A program made the translations under genes and the position numbers. Shown here piece after piece: positions 4,941 to 7,670 of a DNA stretch of 7,670 nucleotides. A model generated the notes under the pieces. The model ran no database searches, was not told the DNA's origin, and worked only from the letters and a program-made list of their open reading frames with translations. The DNA comes from Thermoplasmatota archaeon (lineage in GTDB: Archaea > Thermoplasmatota > Penumbrarchaeia > Penumbrarchaeales > Penumbrarchaeaceae), in contig JAUVLN010000093.1 of assembly GCA_030600725.1 (NCBI GenBank), positions 1-7,670 on the forward strand, read 5' to 3'. Positions within the stretch are counted from its first letter, which is position 1. The number at the start of each line of letters is the position of its first letter.

Positions 4941-5575
4941 CAGATCGATATGTTGAACAGGCCTATAATACCGCTTGCTATGAACTGTATCGCTATCGTC
5001 GCCAGTATGAGCCCCATGATCCTCGATATGGCCTTTGTCCCGGCCCTGCCGATCTTTTCGAAGATCCTGTCCGACTGCCTCAGGATGAGGTATGAGATGG
5101 CCATGACAACGACTATCGATATGACCACGACCAGGGTGGTGAACAGTATCGGCTGATCCGAGGCTGACATGGTGATCATGACCGTGGATATCGAACCCGG
5201 CCCGGCAAGAAGGGGGATCCCCAGGGGTATGATCCCTATCTGCTCCCTCTCCATGGAGTCGATCTTCTCCTTCTCGGTGAGCTTGGACGGCGACGTCATT
5301 CCCCTGACCATGTCCATGGCGATCAGGAAAAGCACCACGCCTCCCGCTACCTTGAACCCGTCCACGGTGATGCTGAAGAACTCGAAGATGAACCTGCCCA
5401 TAAAGGCGAAGACAAGAAGCACGATCGCGCCGACGATCACCGCCTTCTTGACCGCCGCCTTCTTCTCTTTTCTCTTGTAACCTTCGGTAAGGGCGACGTA
5501 ATTGGAAACCGCCCCCATCGGGTTCACGATGGCCATGATGCCTATGAATGTTGCCAGGGCAAAGTTCAGGTCCAC
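4940..5575 (-). CDS. MarC-family integral membrane protein
   Basis: The 211-residue product has about six membrane segments and the conserved features of the MarC/UPF0056 family: IVNPMGAVSNYVALT (16-30), VAGGVVLFLIAMDM (76-89), and IIPLGIPLLAGPGSIST (115-131). MarC proteins sit in the cytoplasmic membrane. Their transport role is not firmly established, and the old multiple-antibiotic-resistance link was not supported in E. coli. The length is typical of the family. The start is GTG (5573-5575), about 27 bases after a TTTATATA box, so it is probably leaderless. The methyltransferase follows with a one-base stop/start overlap, so the two are expected to be made from one transcript, though their functional link is unclear. 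Confidence 0.88.
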   Translation of the reverse strand: MDLNFALATFIGIMAIVNPMGAVSNYVALTEGYKRKEKKAAVKKAVIVGAIVLLVFAFMGRFIFEFFSITVDGFKVAGGVVLFLIAMDMVRGMTSPSKLTEKEKIDSMEREQIGIIPLGIPLLAGPGSISTVMITMSASDQPILFTTLVVVISIVVVMAISYLILRQSDRIFEKIGRAGTKAISRIMGLILATIAIQFIASGIIGLFNISI

Positions 5576-5597
5576 GCTTCCGTGGGAACGAGATCTC

Positions 5598-5607
5598 CTA
5601 TATAAAG
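5598..5607. promoter_or_regulatory. Symmetrical TATA box between marC-like and FKBP lipoprotein genes
   Basis: CTATATAAAG gives TTTATATAG on the minus strand, centred about 27 bases from the marC-like GTG. On the plus strand the same TATATAAA could start a transcript near 5628, about 28 bases before the FKBP gene ATG at 5656. A single near-palindromic box may thus drive both directions. Minus-strand use is better supported by spacing. Confidence 0.55.
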
Positions 5608-5655
5608 GTGGTGATAACTCATATCTATCCGGAACGGGATGACCCCCTTGATCCG

Positions 5656-6429
5656 ATGAAATGCAAGATAATCCTCCTCATCACGATCCTCATCTTGGGA
5701 TCCGTCCTCCTGTCGGGCTGTATATCAACCGGCTCCGATAAGGATGGGGACGATGAGAAGACCCCCGAGGATGAGAAGATCTGGGGGGTGGGACTCGCAT
5801 ACCTGGACGACACCTACGACGGGGAGGTATGGTACACGATGATCTCGGGTTCCCAGGACTTCGGCGTCATACTGGTGAACAATACGGGGAACGAGAGCGG
5901 GACGGTAAGCCTTGAAGCAACCTCCGACGGAGGATCGGTATCGCTGGACACCTCATCTTTGAACCTCGCTCCAGGCGATATGGAACCCGTAACGATAACC
6001 TACTCGGGCCTGAGCGGAGGGGATGTCATCACGGTCACAGCGGAGATGAAGGACGCCCTCGTTATAACCAACGCCACGATAACGATCGTATGCGAGACCT
6101 ATGCCACGGGGGAGGTCGGGGCCAAGGGGGACAAGGTGATGGTGGAATATACCCTTAGAGATATCGAAGGAAGTGTCATAGATTCCGGGACCCTCCCGGC
6201 AACGGTGGGGGAGAGATACGTGGGCCCCGCCGAGCAGCTGGGATACATAACCGGCTTCTACATGGGGCTTCTGGGGATGAGAAAACCCGGCCTGAACCCT
6301 CTGTCGGGCGATGGGGAGACCAAAGCCATACAGGTTCCGCCGGAACTTGCCTACGGAATGGACCCGGACGCACACGATCTGGGGGGAGAGATCCTATTCT
6401 TCACGTTGACCCTGGTCAGCTCGATATAG
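5656..6429 (+). CDS. FKBP-type peptidyl-prolyl isomerase lipoprotein with N-terminal Ig-like domain
   Basis: The ATG at 5656 gives a 257-residue protein that begins with a lipoprotein signal (MKCKIILLIT..., lipobox LSGC with Cys22), so it is probably anchored outside the cytoplasmic membrane. An acidic linker (about 23-41) is followed by a beta-rich Ig-like segment (about 43-147). A C-terminal FKBP domain (about 153-257) follows. It includes VMVEYTLRD, GSVIDSG, ITGFYMGLLGM, IQVPPELAYG and GGEILFFTLTLV. FKBP domains catalyse cis-trans isomerisation of X-Pro bonds. The Asp and Tyr near the active site are present (VIDSG; LAYG), while the usual pocket Trp is Phe (ITGF) and the usual Phe of 'FDSS' is Ile. 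There is no large insert-in-flap domain. Upstream in-frame ATGs are less likely because the signal peptide starts at 5656. Downstream, after 45 bases, lies a J-domain gene in the same direction. Confidence 0.85.
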   Translation: MKCKIILLITILILGSVLLSGCISTGSDKDGDDEKTPEDEKIWGVGLAYLDDTYDGEVWYTMISGSQDFGVILVNNTGNESGTVSLEATSDGGSVSLDTSSLNLAPGDMEPVTITYSGLSGGDVITVTAEMKDALVITNATITIVCETYATGEVGAKGDKVMVEYTLRDIEGSVIDSGTLPATVGERYVGPAEQLGYITGFYMGLLGMRKPGLNPLSGDGETKAIQVPPELAYGMDPDAHDLGGEILFFTLTLVSSI

Positions 6430-6436
6430 CGATCCG

Positions 6437-6443
6437 TTTTTAT
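6437..6443 (+). promoter_or_regulatory. Possible weak TATA element ahead of the J-domain gene
   Basis: TTTTTAT lies eight bases after the FKBP stop, about 35 bases before the ATG at 6475. It would allow separate transcription, but the 45-base gap also permits read-through from the FKBP gene. GGGAG at 6465-6469 is a plausible ribosome binding site. Confidence 0.25.
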
Positions 6444-6474
6444 CTGGAATGCGTTATCCCTCCCGGGAGCGGAT

Positions 6475-7539
6475 ATGAGAGATAGGACCCAGAAGGGGTT
6501 GACCCTGGAGTTTATCGCGTACACGATAATGATGCTCTTCACAGGGGCAGTATCCTATCTGTCACTGGTATCGGAGGATGCGATGCAGGACCAGATGATA
6601 TCGCTGATCATCCTGCTTCTTCTCCCCGGTATCGGGCTCCTGCTTGCCGGGCGCTTCTACCTGATGCTGGGGGCAAGGAAAGTGGACAACGTTCCCCTCA
6701 CCTTCGTATCCCTCATGCTGGTCATCTCCATCCCCTTCATCTCCATGATAGGGGCCATGGCCGGGCCCGCAGCCGTCGCCATTATCTCCTTCTCCTTTGG
6801 CCTCCCGTTCGTGGCCATGGCCCTTCCTTACCTTAAACTCGGGGGAAAGGTCCCGGCGATATTATCGATGATAATGGGGACGTTCACCGGTCTGATAATA
6901 TTGATATCCATCATGAGCGAGGTGAGCTCTTTGCCCTTCTTCGTCCTGGGCGTCCCACTGATAGTAACATTCCTCTCCCTCAACACCGCGTGCCTGATCG
7001 CGTTGATCCGGCGCAGAAAGACGTTGAAAGGGGAGGATAGGGAGATACAGCTCACCCCCGCCCCTTCCGTGCCGAACCCATTCAAGCAGCAGAGGGCCGC
7101 CCCACTGGAAACTCAAAGAACAGCAAAGCCATCCAACCCCAGGGGGTTCAGGGTAGTTGAGAGGGAGACCGCACCACCGCTGGAACACGGCGAACCGTTC
7201 CAGACCTTCGAGGAGTTCGTAAAGGATCACAGGCGGACCGTATCCGTGAAAGAGGAGGATGTGTACATTACCCCCGGTGACCTCTACATCCAGGGGAAGG
7301 ACTTCTATCAGGTGCTGAGGATACCAAGGAGTGCCAGCCACATGGAGATAAAGAGGGCTTACAGGAGGATGGCGCTCCTGTACCACCCGGATAAGAACAG
7401 GGACGACATGGGGCCTCTATACGCGGAGGCGCTCAGGGAGGAGATGAGAAAGGTGAACAAGGCCAAGGAACATCTGCTCGATGAGAGGAGGAGACGGGAG
7501 TACGACCTCAAGCTCGCATTCATGGGACAAAGGGCTTAG
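6475..7539 (+). CDS. Six-helix membrane protein with a C-terminal J domain
   Basis: The 354-residue protein has about six hydrophobic segments (roughly 9-31, 41-66, 73-95, 97-119, 126-147, 153-178). A charged, Pro-rich linker (about 180-272) follows, then a J domain at about 276-344 with the diagnostic HPD tripeptide at 304-306 (LLYHPDKN). The domain starts DFYQVLRIPRSAS and includes IKRAYRRMALLYH and the KEHLLDERRRREYD helix. J domains stimulate the ATPase of Hsp70 (DnaK), so this protein probably recruits Hsp70 to the membrane's cytoplasmic face. With six segments, N- and C-termini should both be cytoplasmic, which fits the J domain being inside. There is no Gly/Phe region or Cys-rich zinc domain, so it is a type III-like J protein. 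The membrane domain family is not recognised. It follows the FKBP lipoprotein gene at 45 bases. Confidence 0.85.
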   Translation: MRDRTQKGLTLEFIAYTIMMLFTGAVSYLSLVSEDAMQDQMISLIILLLLPGIGLLLAGRFYLMLGARKVDNVPLTFVSLMLVISIPFISMIGAMAGPAAVAIISFSFGLPFVAMALPYLKLGGKVPAILSMIMGTFTGLIILISIMSEVSSLPFFVLGVPLIVTFLSLNTACLIALIRRRKTLKGEDREIQLTPAPSVPNPFKQQRAAPLETQRTAKPSNPRGFRVVERETAPPLEHGEPFQTFEEFVKDHRRTVSVKEEDVYITPGDLYIQGKDFYQVLRIPRSASHMEIKRAYRRMALLYHPDKNRDDMGPLYAEALREEMRKVNKAKEHLLDERRRREYDLKLAFMGQRA

Positions 7540-7597
7540 GATACAAGCATCGTCCCACAAAGGTTATTATCGGCCAAGTTTCTTGAACAGGGGAAAA

Positions 7598-7601
7598 GGA
7601 G
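7598..7601 (+). promoter_or_regulatory. Ribosome binding site before the truncated last gene
   Basis: GGAG lies nine bases before the ATG at 7611, within GGGGAAAAGGAGTGG. This supports the start at 7611 and not the GTG at 7601-7603, whose frame stops quickly. Confidence 0.5.
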
Positions 7602-7610
7602 TGGCGAATA

Positions 7611-7670
7611 ATGCATGAAAGAGGGCTCATAGGACTGCTTCTGGCCATTATCATCCTGGGGTCCCCCCTG
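7611..7670 (+). CDS. Start of an exported or membrane protein, cut by the right window edge
   Basis: From the ATG at 7611, 20 codons are open to the window end (MHERGLIGLLLAIIILGSPL). A short charged start and a strongly hydrophobic stretch indicate a signal peptide or first membrane helix. A GGAG site precedes it. The spacer from 7540 to 7610 separates it from the J-domain gene. Nothing can be said about family. Confidence 0.6.
   Translation, partial: MHERGLIGLLLAIIILGSPL

Noticed and set aside
5953..6375. A 140-codon minus-strand ORF opposite the FKBP lipoprotein gene
   Set aside because: It is a shadow of the plus-strand gene: it has no start context, no recognisable domain, and the plus-strand frame clearly encodes FKBP.

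Overview
The window looks archaeal, probably from a Thermoplasmata-like euryarchaeon. This is inference. The support is TATA-like boxes about 25 bases upstream of several starts with little or no leader, a bacterioruberin-type (CruF/DUF422) membrane protein, a lipobox-bearing FKBP prolyl isomerase, and secreted proteins typical of such genomes. No rRNA, tRNA or CRISPR array was found. No gene-free stretch exceeds 300 bases.

Left part (1-913): a gene cut by the left edge encodes the end of a probable secreted or surface protein. It is followed by about 210 bases with an imperfect long inverted repeat. Middle (914-2673): a complete IS1-family insertion sequence (1069-2241) sits inside a small gene for a secreted or anchored protein. 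The element has 23-base terminal inverted repeats, an 8-base target duplication (CAAAATGA) and a transposase split into two frames at a run of nine A residues. Removing the element and one duplication copy restores a continuous 192-codon reading frame, so the insertion appears recent. This middle region is visibly richer in A+T than the right half.

Right part (2787-7670): genes lie in divergent and convergent blocks. On the minus strand, a CruF/DUF422-type integral membrane protein is followed by a 70-residue two-helix membrane protein whose GTG start overlaps its stop. After that comes a short stretch able to encode a strikingly histidine-rich tail. Divergent from these is a hotdog-fold thioesterase, which converges with a methyltransferase. 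The methyltransferase is coupled through a TGATG junction to an upstream MarC-family membrane protein. Divergent from marC, and sharing a symmetrical TATA-box region with it, is a lipoprotein with an Ig-like domain and a C-terminal FKBP domain. Next is a six-helix membrane protein with a C-terminal J domain, and finally the start of another exported or membrane protein cut by the right edge.

The FKBP lipoprotein and membrane-tethered J-domain protein could both act in protein folding at the membrane, on opposite faces. The most unusual features are the IS-interrupted gene with its reconstructable frame, the histidine-rich mini-ORF behind the CruF-like/small membrane protein pair, and the membrane-anchored J protein. 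I did not find a clear new defence or multi-gene system.
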